Source of the DNA: Chrysoperla carnea
Lineage: Eukaryota > Arthropoda > Insecta > Neuroptera > Chrysopidae
Direction: 5' to 3'
Length of the DNA: 64,000 bases
Assembly: GCF_905475395.1 (NCBI RefSeq)
Contig: NC_058342.1
Coordinates: 14,356,640 to 14,420,639, forward strand
Below the pieces are notes generated by a model, which made no database searches, was not told the origin of the DNA, and saw only the letters and a program-made list of their open reading frames with translations. The position numbers and the translations under genes were made by a program. Positions 22,518 to 34,074 of this stretch are shown here, one piece after another. Numbering within the stretch: the stretch's first letter is position 1; the number at the start of each line of letters is the position of its first letter.

Positions 22518-25500
22518 TCAACAATTTGCTGGTAAGTTAATTTCTACTGGAGCTATTTGATTATTCGTTATCTGGTTTGTGTTGTATCCATTATTCGCTA
22601 TAATGGGTTGTTGGACGCCATATTGGATAACTGATGGGTAAGAACTTATGAGTGTGCTCTGCAAAAAATTTCAAGTAATTAAAAATTTTTGATAGTACAG
22701 GAAATGCATATTTTGAGTACAATAATTTTAGCAACTTGGTGAAAATTTGTTTATTTGTAAAAATAACATGCCATAGTTACTGTAAACAGCTTGAATGAAA
22801 GCTATACATTAGCTAAAAAAATGTAAAAGTTTTTTTTTTGTTATTTAACTTTTTAGCATTACATCAATCATTTTATTATTTAAGCTAATAATATGCGCTT
22901 AAGCCTCAAATTTTAACAGTTTTTCGCGAATAACTGGTGAATCATATGTTCAATCGAAAAATGTGAGATGTTACTAATCCAAAAATACTAAAAAATACTA
23001 TTAGATGTCACTAAAATCCAAAAATGTGAGGTGTCACCACAAAGGTCTTACACAAGAACATATATATATAAGTACGTGAAACATCCTATGCCGAGCTATA
23101 AGCGCCAGTGGATGAATTTGCAGCGCCGACCTAGGTAGGGTCTAGTCAACGGTCGTTGCGTACTTTGTACTGCGCATTAGGCTCTCTATGCGATTGAAAA
23201 CGATTGAAATTGTTTATAATCACTTTCAATTGATTGAAAACAAAAGACAAAAAATTGAAAGCAATAGACAGCCTGACGCGCAGTAGAAAGTACGCAACGA
23301 CCGAGAACTAAACTAGACTTCGCCCTGATAAGCGCCTTTTTTTCTGTTACCCTGTCCACTCAAATTTCACTCAATATATACATAGGTCCGTGAATTGTCT
23401 ATTACTGATTTGACTATTGCTCATTTTGAAGACCTTTTTACGAACTTTAAAATGATTCCACTTGAGTTGCCAACGAATAAAATTCGATATTCAAAGACCC
23501 ATATCTTTGAAACTATTGTGTTTGCATGAACGAAAAACATTCGAATCTCTTTGTTATTTTATCAGTTTTATCGTGATATCACACTTTTTTCGATTGAATG
23601 TACGGTTTTTGACTTATCCGTGCAAAACTGTTAAAATTCGGGTCTTCGCGAATATCAGCTTTATAAACATTATACCTTAATCCCTATCCCTATCCCTATA
23701 TATTATGAATGTGAAAGTAAGGATGTTTGTTTGTTTGTTACGCTTTCACGCAAAAACTAACGAATGGATTTTAATGAAACTGTACAGCAATATAGCTCAT
23801 ACATCATAATAACACATGAGCTATAAATTAAAAAGATATAGATACTATTTTTTTATTATAAATTTAATCTGACATTTACTGTTTTAAATTTTTACAGAAA
23901 TCTCTAATTTATGGTTTGAAATGATGATCCCAGATGGAACAGAGCTATGATCATCATTTTGAACCATAAATTTCTCTAAAAATTAAAAATAGTAAATGTG
24001 ACAATTCATAGCTACCTTTTCTGATATACTCAATGAATTATGACTACTTTACAATTTAACAAATTTAAAACTGTGCATATCTTTTAGATGTGTAAAACAA
24101 TCCCTTCAAGTGTTATGGAACGTTCATAATGTGAGATCAAAAGAGATGGAGGCTATGAAGCGGTGGTTTTTACTTTTAAGCCCAGTGAAGCGGGTGGGTA
24201 TTAAGCTAGTATATTTCATATTACTACAAAGTATAAAAATATTTTATAGCGTATAGGCAAAAGCGGAAACATAATTAAATACAATTTTGCCTATACATCA
24301 AATGTAAATTTTAAATTGAAATCATGAAATTTTAAAAATAAATAGTTATGCAAGTATCATTGTTTTACAAAAAAAAAAACTACCTACATATAAAAATATA
24401 TAGAAAATTGCTGTCAAATGAAGTTTTGGAAAATGAAAAATAGCTTTCTTCTAAAAACTTGAAAGCCGTACATTTACTTAAACGAAATTCTACAAATTTT
24501 CATTTTTAAGCATTATATAAGGTTTTTCAGTATGTTTAGTTAATATATATATTTTCAGTGAGTTTCTAAAATTTTTTAAGATTAAAGTTAATTAATTTTA
24601 TTGTTTATCCAAGATAATGAGTTTTCTTAGAAACATTATACTTACGGTTGCAACAGGATATTGTAGGACACTTGCTCCAGTTAAAACATTACTGTAGTAG
24701 CTTACTGGAATTGATGGTAGTAGGGGTTGGAATATTTGTGCTCCATTGTCTCGTAAGTATACAAAAGGTACAGCCTGGAAAATGAAACAACTTCAAAAGT
24801 CAGATATTTTCTTTCAATTTTTCTTCTTTCATTTAAGGAAGTACACAAAAGGTGGCAACTTTCAGTAAAAGGTTTAGATTTTATTTTGAATGTAATTTAA
24901 ATATGTTTAAATAAATGCTAAAAATATGAAGGGGGGAGGGAGTATTTTAGTAAATAATTTACTTCAAAAGTAGGCATATTTAATATTGCCGTTATTATAG
25001 AAAAACGGCTGATCGGTTATGGGATTTTTGCTAAGACGGAATATTTTGATAATTTTCACTTAGGTTTGACTGCAGAAAATGAAGAAAAAACTATTAAATT
25101 AAAGTTAAGACTTTAAGGACGATCCCAAAGAGTCACGTTTTTCTTAAAATCATCTTTTCTTTAAATCGTGTATATGCATCAAGCCCGTGCGCAGGAATTA
25201 TTCGAGGGAGGCATTTAATTAGGTCAAAATGTGATAATCAGTCACTATTTTTCAATGAGTTAATTCTGCCTCTTCTTTAAGGTACAGAAAAAAAACTTTC
25301 CCAAAACTCTGCATGCATCGACCTCTACACCGCAAAGTATATTGAGCGAGGACTAAACCGTTTAGCCGATCTTTAGGTATTGTCGATCTATGGTATGTTT
25401 TGAAACGGAGAAAGGTTTAAAAGGTGCGTTTAGTAGACATTCGGATGTCACGGGAATCATCGTGTAAAATTGAATCATCTAGTTCAAAAAGTAGGGCAAG

Positions 25501-28473
25501 TGTTTCCATTAAAATTTTTCATTTTTTAGAGAAAGATTATTGAGATGAAAAAAAGTATTGCAATGACTCAAAATTCGATATAAAATCTTCATCAGTCTGT
25601 ATATTCGAGCGTTGAGTCTGTTATGACGCGTACCTTGGCTTCCGCACATTCATCGCAGATATCACTCATAGTTCGATAACCTTACCAAGATCCACGTTTT
25701 CTGTTTGGAGTACTCGACTCAAAGGCAAAGTCAAATAATGTACTGTGAGCTCAAAAAATGTATGGATATCTGATTAGTCATGTAAGTGAGTGCATTTACA
25801 GCATTTTATTGTTAGTTCATATTTTATATGAAAACATTCTCGAAGGAAGGGGTTTCGACCCCGAAAACCCCTTCCTTGCGCACGGGCCTGATACGCATTC
25901 TCAATTCTCATTAATGGCCTTTAAAATCAGATAAATTCTTTAAATATCCCATATACGGTGTTAATTTTAGATATTTGGGCCGTTAAATTTTACATTTTTA
26001 ACATAAGTATTAGTACAATAAATGACCATAGAATTTTTTTAATCTTACGAAAAAATTATTTGCTAGGTGTATTCTCTTGCGATTTTTTTGCATTGATTTC
26101 AGAAAATTATTCTAAAAAAATCTATATTGTTTAAAGGGGAACTTTTTAGTTTTAACACCCGCGCCATTGGGATAGAGGGCGTTTATATCGTAAAGTAAAT
26201 CAGATCACTTTAAAAAGATTTTAAAAAGATAAAAATGCTTAAGTGACCTGAAATTTAAGATATTTTTATTAATAAACCCTTGAATACACCTTCATCTCTC
26301 TTTCGGGTGTCTGAAAGCCTCTGAAAAGGAAAAAGATTATTTTTTTGAAAATTAAGTATTTTAATGACGAATAAGAGGACTTTTGAGGTCGCTAATCTCT
26401 TTAAATTAGAATCCCACGGGATGATAACATTTTTCAGTGATAAAAAGTATCGTACATGTTAATCCAGGTAATAGATTTGTGTACCCAATGTAATTTAAAT
26501 TTGTTCAATCTTTTTTGCGCGCGTGAGTAACAAATGTTCAAACTTTCAAATCTATTATATTAGTAGCGCAAATGGGTAAAAATTCGAATGACGAATAACG
26601 AATATAACCAAATTATTCGTGAATTACGAATTAAATTATCGAATGGTTATTTTTATTTGAATAAATTGCCATCAATAAAATTATTTATTGGAATACCCAA
26701 TTCCCTTAATCTTTAAACATTCTTTAACGTTTACGTGTAAGAACGAAAAACGAATAATTATATTCTGTAGATATGAAATATACAGGGTAAGCCATCTTAA
26801 TCTATACACCTAAATATCTCGTTAAGTTAAGTAAACCAATCAAAAAATTACTTGCACAAAAGTTTGATGGGGGGCATCATATTCTGACATCAGGTTGGAC
26901 CCAGTTCTTCGAAAAGTTGTTTATGTTAAGGATCACTTTTATATTTTAAGTTTTGTTCTATTTCTAACGGTTTACAAGATGGGTCCTGCGGAACCAAGAC
27001 CCAATAGGTCTATGCTGCTCATTTACCAAATAAAACGAACTTTTCACGTCTTGAGCACGGTAATAAACGTTTTGTAGTTAACCAATCAAAAAATAACTTA
27101 AACAAGAGTTGCAGAGTTGATGGGAGACATCATGTTCTGACATCAGATTGAACCTAGTTTTTCGAATTTCTTTAATAGCCAATTTAGATCCAGAACCGTA
27201 AAAGATAGAATAACACTTTAAATTATAAAGTCGATCCTCATAAAAAAACTAACAATTTTTATTTAAAACATTTTCTCGAAAAACGTTAACTTTCGGAGTA
27301 CATCCGACTTAAAAATATGTCATTATTGCATTTAATCGTAAGAAAACACGCTAACTGCGGAAAAATGCTTTATCCAAAAGTTGTGTAGGGTAATAGAGAA
27401 CAATGGCCTGTGTCGATGACTTTGACCTTCAATATCGATAAAATTTAAGCATATTTTCTTTCAATTAAATGCAAGAATGACATACATATTTTTAAGTCGT
27501 ATTTCTTCCAAAAGATAACGTTTTTCGAACAAATGTTTTTAAGGTAGTACTATCGGCAATAGACTTTGAATTCAGAATTTAATGAAACTTGACATAGTTG
27601 TCCATTATTATATCATAATTAACCAGTTAAATTTTTAAGGGCTTTCAGAGAAATGAAAATCTGAACGTCCAGTTTTGTGAAATAAAATGAAATCTGTGAT
27701 TTTCTATAAGGATCAATGTTAAAATATCTTTAAAATATCTTTTTTCCAGTTCTCTGAAGGCCCCTAAAAATTTAACTGGTTAATTATGATAAAATAATGG
27801 ACAACTATGTCAAGTTACATTAAATTCTGAATGCAAAGTCTATTACCGATAGTACCTACTACCTTAAACAATTTTTTTTTTTTAATGATCAATTTTGTAT
27901 TTTAAAGTTTTATTCAATCTTTTACCGTTTAGGATCTAAATTGGTTACTAAAGAAACTCGAAGAACTAAGTCCAATCTGATGTCAGAATAAGATGCCTCC
28001 CATCAACTCTGCAACTCTTGTTTAAGTTATTTTATGATTGGTTAACTGCAAAAAGTTTATAAAATTAATTAATTAGTCCGTTTCTGTTTGTCTGTCTATG
28101 AACACGATAACTCAAAAACAAAAAGAGATATCAAGCTGAAATTTTTAAACCGTGTTCAAGACGTGAAAAATGAGTTTTATTTCGTAAATGAGCAACAAAG
28201 GTCAATTGGGTCTTGTAAACCGTTAGAACAAATAAAATCCGAATAAATCATTCACCATTTGAAAAATGGTCGAATAAAATTATTCGCGAATAAAAAATTT
28301 ATGAATGATTGTTTATTCGTATAATTAATTATTAATATAAAAAATTATTCGAATAATGCCAAATAATAACTCTGATTAGTAGATAGGATAATAGGTAATA
28401 AGATTATATTTAAGCTTACCTTAGCACAAACAATTACTGCAAGTAATACGACAATACTTTTTACGAAAGCCAT
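22518..28473 (-). CDS. Gene B: secreted Asn/Pro-rich protein, paralogue of A and C
   Basis: Exons are 28473-28420 (18 codons), 24774-24646 (43 codons) and 22658-22518 (46 codons plus TGA). All joints are phase 0, with donors AAG|GTAAGC and ACC|GTAAGT and acceptors TTCCAG and TTGCAG; the product is 107 residues. MAFVKSIVVLLAVIVCAKA is a classic signal peptide (cleavage after AKA), and the mature chain begins VPFVYLRDNG. The middle (P-L-L-P-S-I-P-V-S-Y-Y, then QYPVAT) is shorter than in gene A. The last exon has YPSVIQYGVQQP, matching YPSVQQ..QYAVQQP of gene A, and the tail NQITNNQIAPVEINLPANC with one cysteine. Introns of 3.6 and 2.0 kb hold a Helitron, a hAT element and fold-backs. No ATG-started frame reveals exons 2 and 3, so it is easy to miss. 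Function unknown. Confidence 0.75.
23130..23335. mobile_element. Hairpin MITE in intron 2 of gene B
   Basis: Arms: CGGTCGTTGCGTACTTTGTA (23151) and its complement ending CAACGACCG (23292), flanked by GGGTCTAGT / ACTAGACTTCGCCCT. The loop is AT-rich with GATTGAAA words. Confidence 0.65.
23681..24209 (+). mobile_element. Canonical non-autonomous Helitron
   Basis: It begins TCCCTATCCC and ends GGGTGGGTATTAAGCTAG (CTAG = CTRR), inserted between A and T, as expected for Helitrons. A hairpin (AGCCCAGTGAAGCGGGTGGG) precedes the 3' end. The left part, with GTTTGTTTGTTACGCTTTC, resembles a widespread arthropod Helitron. An internal palindrome spans about 23870-24000. Confidence 0.75.
24233..24400 (+). 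repeat. Segment duplicated at 62497-63290; empty Helitron-like site
   Basis: TATAGCGTATAGGCAAAAGC, TTTTGCCTATACATCAAATG and TAGTTATGCAAGTATCATTG match 62.5 kb and 63.24 kb. Here they are continuous, while there an INE-1-like element separates them. Confidence 0.7.
24960..25170. repeat. Dispersed repeat, related to 4270, 32575 and 56760
   Basis: CTTCAAAAGTAGGCATATTT, AAAACGGCTGATCGG and AGGTTTGACTGCAGAAAATG recur in modified form at 56.8 kb; the first block also matches 4.3 and 32.7 kb. Confidence 0.45.
25180..25890. mobile_element. hAT-type non-autonomous element with 8-bp duplication
   Basis: The ends are CAAGCCCGTGCGCAGGAA and TTCCTTGCGCACGGGCCTG (reverse complements with one difference). 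The flanks ATATGCAT (25172-25179) and ATACGCAT (25891-25898) fit a diverged 8-bp target duplication. There is no coding frame. Located in intron 1 of gene B. Confidence 0.7.
26030..26410 (+). mobile_element. Left part of the ~1-kb TIR element of 42077-43082
   Basis: The left terminus AATCTTACGAAAAAATTATT and the blocks GCGCCATTGGGATAGAGGGC and AAGATATTTTTATTAATAAA are present. The right terminus is missing. Confidence 0.6.
26930..28225. mobile_element. Fold-back composite with INE-1-like halves at its ends
   Basis: The left outer part (26936-27070) is an inverted INE-1-like fragment and the right outer part (28065-28225) is a direct one. Inside them, arms of about 190 bp (27085-27275 and 27870-28050) are reverse complements; TGCAGAGTTGATGGGAGACA is at 27110. 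A separate TTAA MITE sits in the middle. Confidence 0.65.
27543..27863. mobile_element. Palindromic TTAA MITE, copy 1
   Basis: A 321-bp near-palindrome starting GGTAGTACTATCGGCAATAG and ending CCGATAGTACCTACTACC, flanked by TTAA at 27539-27542 and 27864-27867. The TTAA duplication is typical of the piggyBac superfamily. Copy 2 is at 52600. Confidence 0.8.
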
Positions 28474-28564
28474 TTTTATGAAAGAAAAACTTTTTTTATT
28501 GAAAAGTGATACAATAATGTAATGATTGAAATTTGAAAACTGGTTACCGTTAAGTTTGCAGCGA

Positions 28565-28575
28565 TTTTTTATATA
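28565..28575 (-). promoter_or_regulatory. TATA box of gene B
   Basis: TATATAAAAAA lies 92 bp upstream of the ATG on the minus strand. It matches the TATATAAAAA of gene C, and its position is equivalent. Confidence 0.6.
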
Positions 28576-28579
28576 AAAA

Positions 28580-29325
28580 GAAATACGTGACCTTTGTTAA
28601 AAGAATTTATAAATTCGTGACATTTCATGCAAAAATTGTTGAAAATTTTTGTGCTGGATAAACAAAAAATTATCTTTCATAAAATTTTTTGAATATTTAA
28701 ATATTTTCTTATTTAGTACGATTTCATAGTTGAAATGGAATGATATACAAAAATTATTTAGTTAGATGTTTCGGCCAGTCGGTAATTTACGGTGGCTCTT
28801 TGCTTGTCAGCAAAAAATTTAGTTTCCATTAAGTTCAAATTGATGAAATATAGAAATACTGGTTGTAAAAATGCATGTGATAGCTGGTTGGATTTGAAAT
28901 GATGTCTAGAAAAATTTACTGGAAGCATTTTTCAGCACATAAAAAATTGCAAAAGTTATCAACAATTAAAGATGAAAAAAAGGTATTTCGTAAAATATTA
29001 ATATTTAATAAAAACAAATTAAAATTAAAATTAAAATTTTGTAAAATCTTTTGACATGATCTTGTTAATGTTTTCGATTTTAACGCTAAGATGTCAGCGC
29101 CACGAGTACAAAAACCATACTTTAAAGACTCAGGTGATTTTTTCATTGAATAAAAAGGCTAAAAATACCTACTTCATTGTACATCTAAATGTGCTGTGCC
29201 ATATTTGCTCCCCGAGTCTTTTATAATTGCGATAGTTTTCCTACTTTTTTTTGTATGTTTTTCTATATAAATTTCTTACAAATAATTTTTTCATACAAAT
29301 TAAGGAACTACATTAAGGCTACTTA
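28580..29325. other. Gene-free stretch upstream of gene B
   Basis: Presumed upstream regulatory region. A 76-codon minus-strand frame (28916-29146) has no coding character and is not called. Confidence 0.4.
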
Positions 29326-29329
29326 TTTA

Positions 29330-30623
29330 GGGGAGCGGAGGGTAATGCCGTACACCTAACTTTAAACGTGTATTTCTTCGAACCTACTTAATAGAATACA
29401 ATGCTTTATGTATCAAGCCATCATAAATTTAGTCTAGTTTTATATAAATAATCCATAATTGACAGTGTCCAATATGACAGTGTCAAAATCAAATTATTCT
29501 ATAAAGTTATTTGTACGGAATTACCCGAGACTTGCGTCTTTCCGTACTTTGTTCGTCTAATTTCGTACATAATTTTAAGACCCTAAAAAGTCTGAAAAAA
29601 GGTATTTGTTCACATATAAAAAAAAGAATTTTAATTAACTCTGGGTAATCTTTTATTTATTCACAAAGTACACAGATATAATCGTCCGCAGAATTTGCAC
29701 AAAACATGTGCCCATTTTCTTTATTCTTCTTACCATAATTCTTTATCCTTACCAAATTCATTACAAATTACACACAATTCGTTAACTCCTGATTGCCCTT
29801 CGTCATAAAATTGGCCATCGGTTTCTTCATCATCGTCACATAATAACTTTAAATCAACATCTTCAGACGATGAAGTTGAATAATTTTTAGTTGGATGGAA
29901 AGTGAGAATTATTGAGTGCTGCTTAGATCTTTTATCTTGCCATTTCTCTTGCTTTGTCTTACTGTCTGGTAATGGAGAAATAACCCCGAAAGATATTTGT
30001 GTAGAATATTTCCGCATTTGCTTTCTATCACACATAATATTTTGTTCGGTGAGCTTAGAAGTTAAAATAATCTCTTGTTCGGCATTTTCATCAAGCTGCA
30101 TTGAGTTATGAATGCCTGATGCCCTAAGTTGCAGGTTATCTGGATGAATCACTGCTTTTTCTGGAGACACGAGTTCTTGTGATATTTCTGATTCTAAATT
30201 TACGACTTCTACTGGTGGAATGACTTCATGTGATATCTCTGATTCTACATTTACTGCTTCTTATGGAGAAATAATTTCATGTAATGGTTTATTGCAGGTA
30301 ATACCGTACAGTGTACAGAAATTCCAGAAACCAAATTGAAATTTCAAGAATGAGTATTTACCTGAAAAAAAATCAATAAAAGAATTCTTTGATCATAATC
30401 TTATTATAAAGAAATTAAATTTAATATTAAAATCACATAACACCTATTTATACCAAAATTATTACCCTTAATAGCACAGTAACTTAAGAGGAGGCTACAC
30501 TATAACAATACTGCGCTAATGATGGAAACCAAGCAAACGCACGCAGCTCAATTCCTTCAGTATAAACCATTTAAACGGTGATGTACGGAATTAGCCGCTT
30601 TACGGTATTAGCCTCCGCTCCCC
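29330..30623 (-). mobile_element. pogo-like DNA transposon remnant, complete termini
   Basis: The ends are GGGGAGCGGAGGGTAATGCC and its inverted match (GGTATTAGCCTCCGCTCCCC), flanked by TA at 29328-29329 and 30624-30625, which fits Tc1/mariner/pogo insertion. Subterminal GTACGGAATTA words (29516, 30584) may be transposase-binding repeats. Only the C-terminal end of a transposase remains inside, so the element is non-autonomous. Confidence 0.75.
29657..30300 (-). pseudogene. pogo-family transposase C-terminal region, degenerate
   Basis: The reading frame (146 codons from 30170, continuing upstream past a TAA) carries short Glu/Ser/Pro repeats of the form HE-V-I-P-P..VVNLESEIS, a Ser/Asp/Glu-rich stretch, then GVNELCVICNEFGKDKELW. 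After a TAA and a one-base shift come W-A-H and NSADDYICVLCE before the final stop. This is the layout of the acidic tail and PHD-like Cys/His knuckle of insect pogo/Tigger-like transposases. Stop and frameshift make it non-functional; the DDE core and HTH are absent. Confidence 0.65.
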
Positions 30624-30779
30624 TATATGATTACCAACACATATTCAATATTAATTTTTGATTAAATTTGTGCGCCCCATTATAAATAACAGGGCTTTTC
30701 CAAAAATTACGACATTAATGAAAACTTGTATTTCATAGAAGTAAAACCAGAAGACGTCGAAAAAAATCGAATACACTTT

Positions 30780-31510
30780 ATGGTTTGATTCATTACTTAT
30801 TTATCCAAATGATTTCAACATACTGCCATTGAGAGTTTGTATACTAAAGATAATTTTTACTATTTAACTTAAATTAATTTGTATAATGTTAGAAAAACGT
30901 TCAGCAAAACTGTGGAAAATTAATTTTTGAATACAAATTCAATTCTAAATTTAATTAACAATCAAGTTTTCAATTAAAAAAAAAAAAATTTTAAACAAAC
31001 CTGAATATAAGACTATGCATTACTTATATGGAATATTTAAACCATTTTAACTTATATTTGCATTTTTTCAATAACAAAAAATATGAATAGAAGTTATAAG
31101 ATATTATTAAGAAGTTATAAAATTATAAATAGAAGTTAGAAATCGAATCTAGATCAAAATAGTTTTAACTTTTCCTCAAATTTTTACATTTTACGTGGTG
31201 TCAACATACTGCCGACGAGAGTTTGTATATAAAGGATAATTTATATGGATTAACTTAAATTAAATAGTATGATGTTAGAAAAACGTTCAACAAAACTGTG
31301 GAAAATTAATTTTTTAACTCAAATTCATTTCTAAATTTAACATACAAACAAATTTTCAATTTAAAAAAATTAATTTTTTAACAAACCTGAATATAAAACT
31401 ATGTATTACATGTATTTGTTTTTTTTTTTTTTTCAAAAAAAATAATAAATAGAAGTTAATGTAATCGAATCAAGATTAAAATAATAATAACTTCACAATC
31501 AATTTTCAGA
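30780..31510 (+). repeat. Direct duplication of a ~380-bp unit
   Basis: ACATACTGCC(A/G), GAGAGTTTGTATA, GTTAGAAAAACGTTCA and AACAAACCTGAATATAA occur at about 30818-31010 and again at 31204-31390 in the same order with moderate divergence. Confidence 0.7.
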
Positions 31511-32050
31511 TTTTACCTTTCAGAGTATATAGATTTCAAAAATGTAAACAAAATTGTCGGCCGCACTGTGTAGTAAGGTTTCCAGAGCTTTTCTCTGAAA
31601 CTATTAGAGATACAAAAAAATTGAATATTTATTATTAATTTATAGTGCCCTAAACGGAGTAAATAATAATACCTACTAATAAGAGCAGTACCACAAATGT
31701 TTCCGTAGGGGCTTAATCAAAGGATCCTCTGTGCCCAATATTAAGAGGATAAAAGATGTGTACGAAACTTTTTATAATCACACCCCCCCCCCTCCCGTTT
31801 ACCTCGATAACATTAACAGGAAAAATAAGAAATTAGGCACAATATACAAATAACTTGAACCTATCGATAACGCTTTATCTCTTAAAGTTAGGGAACAAAT
31901 TTTTGTACTTTAGAAATCACGTAACTTTAAATGAGCGCAAGTTGGGGTGTTAAATTGAGGCATTACTGTACAAAAGTTCAGCAGGCTGCTTTTCGTTCAT
32001 TAAAATTTGTTTTAGAAAAACTCTTGGTCTCAAAAGTCTAAGATAATATT
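31511..32050. other. Gene-free stretch
   Basis: No gene was recognised. A C-run (31785-31796) and a GCGCAAGTTGGGG tract are isolated features. Confidence 0.4.
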
Positions 32051-32053
32051 TAA

Positions 32054-32204
32054 ACAAGTGAAAACAAACAATTGACTAAGTTAATTGTTAAAATAACATG
32101 AATAGACAGTGTTGATTACACCGCCACGTTACACATACATACATGTCACACATACATAACTGATAAACCCATTTAATACCTACATACTATACAATATGCG
32201 GTAA
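32054..32204 (-). mobile_element. INE-1-like right-end fragment
   Basis: ACAAGTGAAAACAAACAATT at the left, hairpin CAATTGACTAAGTTAATTG, then the TACATACATGTCACACATAC block; cut off at about 32204. Confidence 0.75.
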
Positions 32205-32405
32205 AAGGTAAAATTAATATATGTTGACATCAGTATCGTAGCTGAAATTTGTACGGTTTTTATATGTATTGAAATCGGTCTAAAATGGAGGCAGCCAGAA
32301 CAAATTTTACGCGATATTAAAAGCAATGAAGCTCGGGCTTCATTAATCGATAATGGACTTTTTGCTAAAGCCCCTTCGAATAGAAATTCGCTTCACCTTT
32401 TGTAA
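32205..32405 (+). CDS. Possible 3' terminal exon of an unidentified gene
   Basis: An open frame without ATG from 32205 to TAA 32403. The C-terminal part (KWRQPEQILRDIKSNEARAS then LIDNGLFAKAPSNRNSLHLL) has protein-like composition and AATAAA follows at 32448. An acceptor could be ACATCAG (32232) or CGTAG (32240). No upstream exon was found; it is not recognised, and it could be part of a transposon, since family X starts about 110 bp downstream. Confidence 0.3.
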   Translation, partial: KVKLIYVDISIVAEICTVFICIEIGLKWRQPEQILRDIKSNEARASLIDNGLFAKAPSNRNSLHLL

Positions 32406-32939
32406 ATTAAATTAAATTCTTAAATAACAACTAATCGCATGTATTGAAGAATAAAAAAAGCCTAACATTATTGCCATTTTGATACTGGGTGGTAAATATT
32501 AACTGAGTTAGTTTATCACTTAGTTCGAGCGCCAAGGCAAGTGAAATTATTATTATACCTTATTTTAGCAGTTAGCTTATGTCTCCACTACCGTGCTCAT
32601 ACATCCTTAATTAGTCGGGCACAACGGGTTTTTTTTTTCAATAATTTATTAAGGTTTTTAACTTTTTTTAATTGTCACCGACCTAGTTTTGGAGAAATCT
32701 ATGAAAATATATCATCCATTTACCGTTTTACCAAAAGATCAATGTTAAATATGCCTACTTTTGAAGTTATGTAGTGACAAATCTAATAATAATTACGAAA
32801 GTGGTAAAAGCAGCTTGATGTTCCTATTTTGGATTTAGGATTGGATATCGTGAAAAGTCGCGGACATCTCAAATGTGTTGTATTTCTTGTTACATAGGAC
32901 TTTCGAAAGCCTCGAAGTGTATGAAATGTAAACAAATGA

Positions 32940-33370
32940 AAATGCTTTTTGCAGGTCCTATGTTGTGGCGAGAGCCTTCCGATCATGTAAATGATTGATA
33001 TGTTTATATGATAAGTGTCTCCGTATACTCGAGAAGATCAGTATAAACTAAAATATCCAAAGACATCAGGATCGCGACCGATATAATGTCTCTCAAAATC
33101 CATTTTGTACACTCTTATTTAGAATTTTTTCTTCATAATCTTGGTGCGGTTAGTGATGAACAATGGAGAGAGGATAATTCATCTAGATGTGCAAACAATA
33201 GAAATAAGATTCCAAGCGCGGTGGAATCCAGCTATGAGAGCATATTTATGTTGGTTCCTGAAAAACGAAGATTCAACGCACAAAAATCAAAAGAAAGTCA
33301 CTAATCAAATAAGACCTGTTTCTCTTAGTTCAAAATACTCTTTAATAGTGAAAGATTTAAAATTAATGCC
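32940..33370 (+). pseudogene. Transposon-associated ORF remnant (MSLKIHF type)
   Basis: GPMLWREPSDHVND (about 32955-32997), then after stops MSLKIHFVHSYLEFF (33086), with a frameshift to LDVQTIEIRFQARWNPAM and RAYLCWFLKNEDSTHKNQKK. This matches, from memory, a protein pattern repeated in many insect genomes (NMSLKIHFLHSHLDFFPENL type) and thought to be transposon-borne. Two overlapping frames are halves of one broken gene; at least one frameshift and several stops. Confidence 0.55.
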
Positions 33371-33439
33371 ATTATGTTAAAATTTGTTATACTTTTAAAT
33401 TATATAAATTATTAAATTTAGACCTGTTATAATAAATTT

Positions 33440-34000
33440 ATTTTCAGTTTCTAGTTATATCAGGCAATTGTAATCCAAAAGGAATAAAATTTTGTCAAGT
33501 AAGGGAAAAATTGTTCTCTTGTCTAATTCAAAAATTATTTTATTTATTTTAAATACTTAGACTGGATATTTGTTAGGATTGATCGATCACCGTGGACTCC
33601 AAAACCCACAGATACTATGTGTAATGATCATTTAATAGCAAAAAAAATCGGCAAATGAAAATGACAATTGGATTAACATTGTCTGCTTTGAGTGTCCTGT
33701 TTATTATTCACAGAACAATTGTGTCGAAAATTTTTCATAAAACATTACACATCGGGGATTAATCTTTTTTTATTTGAAGTTTGTGATAAAACATTTACAA
33801 ACAGAAACGAATTCATATAATGGAGAAAAACCATTTTCATGTGAATTTTTTTAAAAGGTATTTACTTTGAAACGATATTTAATTGAACATAATCGAACCC
33901 ATACTGGAGAATTCAAACGTTTTTACTGTGAAATTTGTGATAAAACATTTATCAATAAAATCATTTTTATTCGACATAAACCCTGGTGAAAAAAATATTT
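33440..34000 (+). pseudogene. Decayed THAP-like and C2H2 zinc-finger coding remnant
   Basis: RIDRSPWTPKPTDTMCNDH near 33575 resembles the end of a THAP zinc-binding domain (W-x-P..x-C-x-x-H). From 33772 come finger-like pieces: CDKTFTNRNEF, NGEKPFSCEF, a stop, LIEHNRTHTGEFKR, then FYCEICDKTFINKIIFIRHK. Linkers (TGE, GEKPF) and Cys/His spacing are C2H2-like, but stops and frame changes break the gene. Which transposon or host gene it came from is unclear. Confidence 0.5.
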
Positions 34001-34070
34001 GAAGAAAGAATAAGTCTTAGTAAGTCTTAAAAACTTTTAAAAAGTTTTAGAAACTTTAAATTTATAACCC
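33981..34070 (+). mobile_element. Partial MITE (CCCTGGTG.AAAAAATATTT type)
   Basis: CCCTGGTGAAAAAAATATTT and GAAGAAAGAATAAGTC match the left arm of the MITE at 34399. The right terminus is missing. Confidence 0.6.
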
Positions 34071-34074
34071 AAGA

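Noticed and set aside
23462-23680. 72-codon frame before the Helitron
   Set aside because: No homology or coding signal; stops just before the Helitron by chance.
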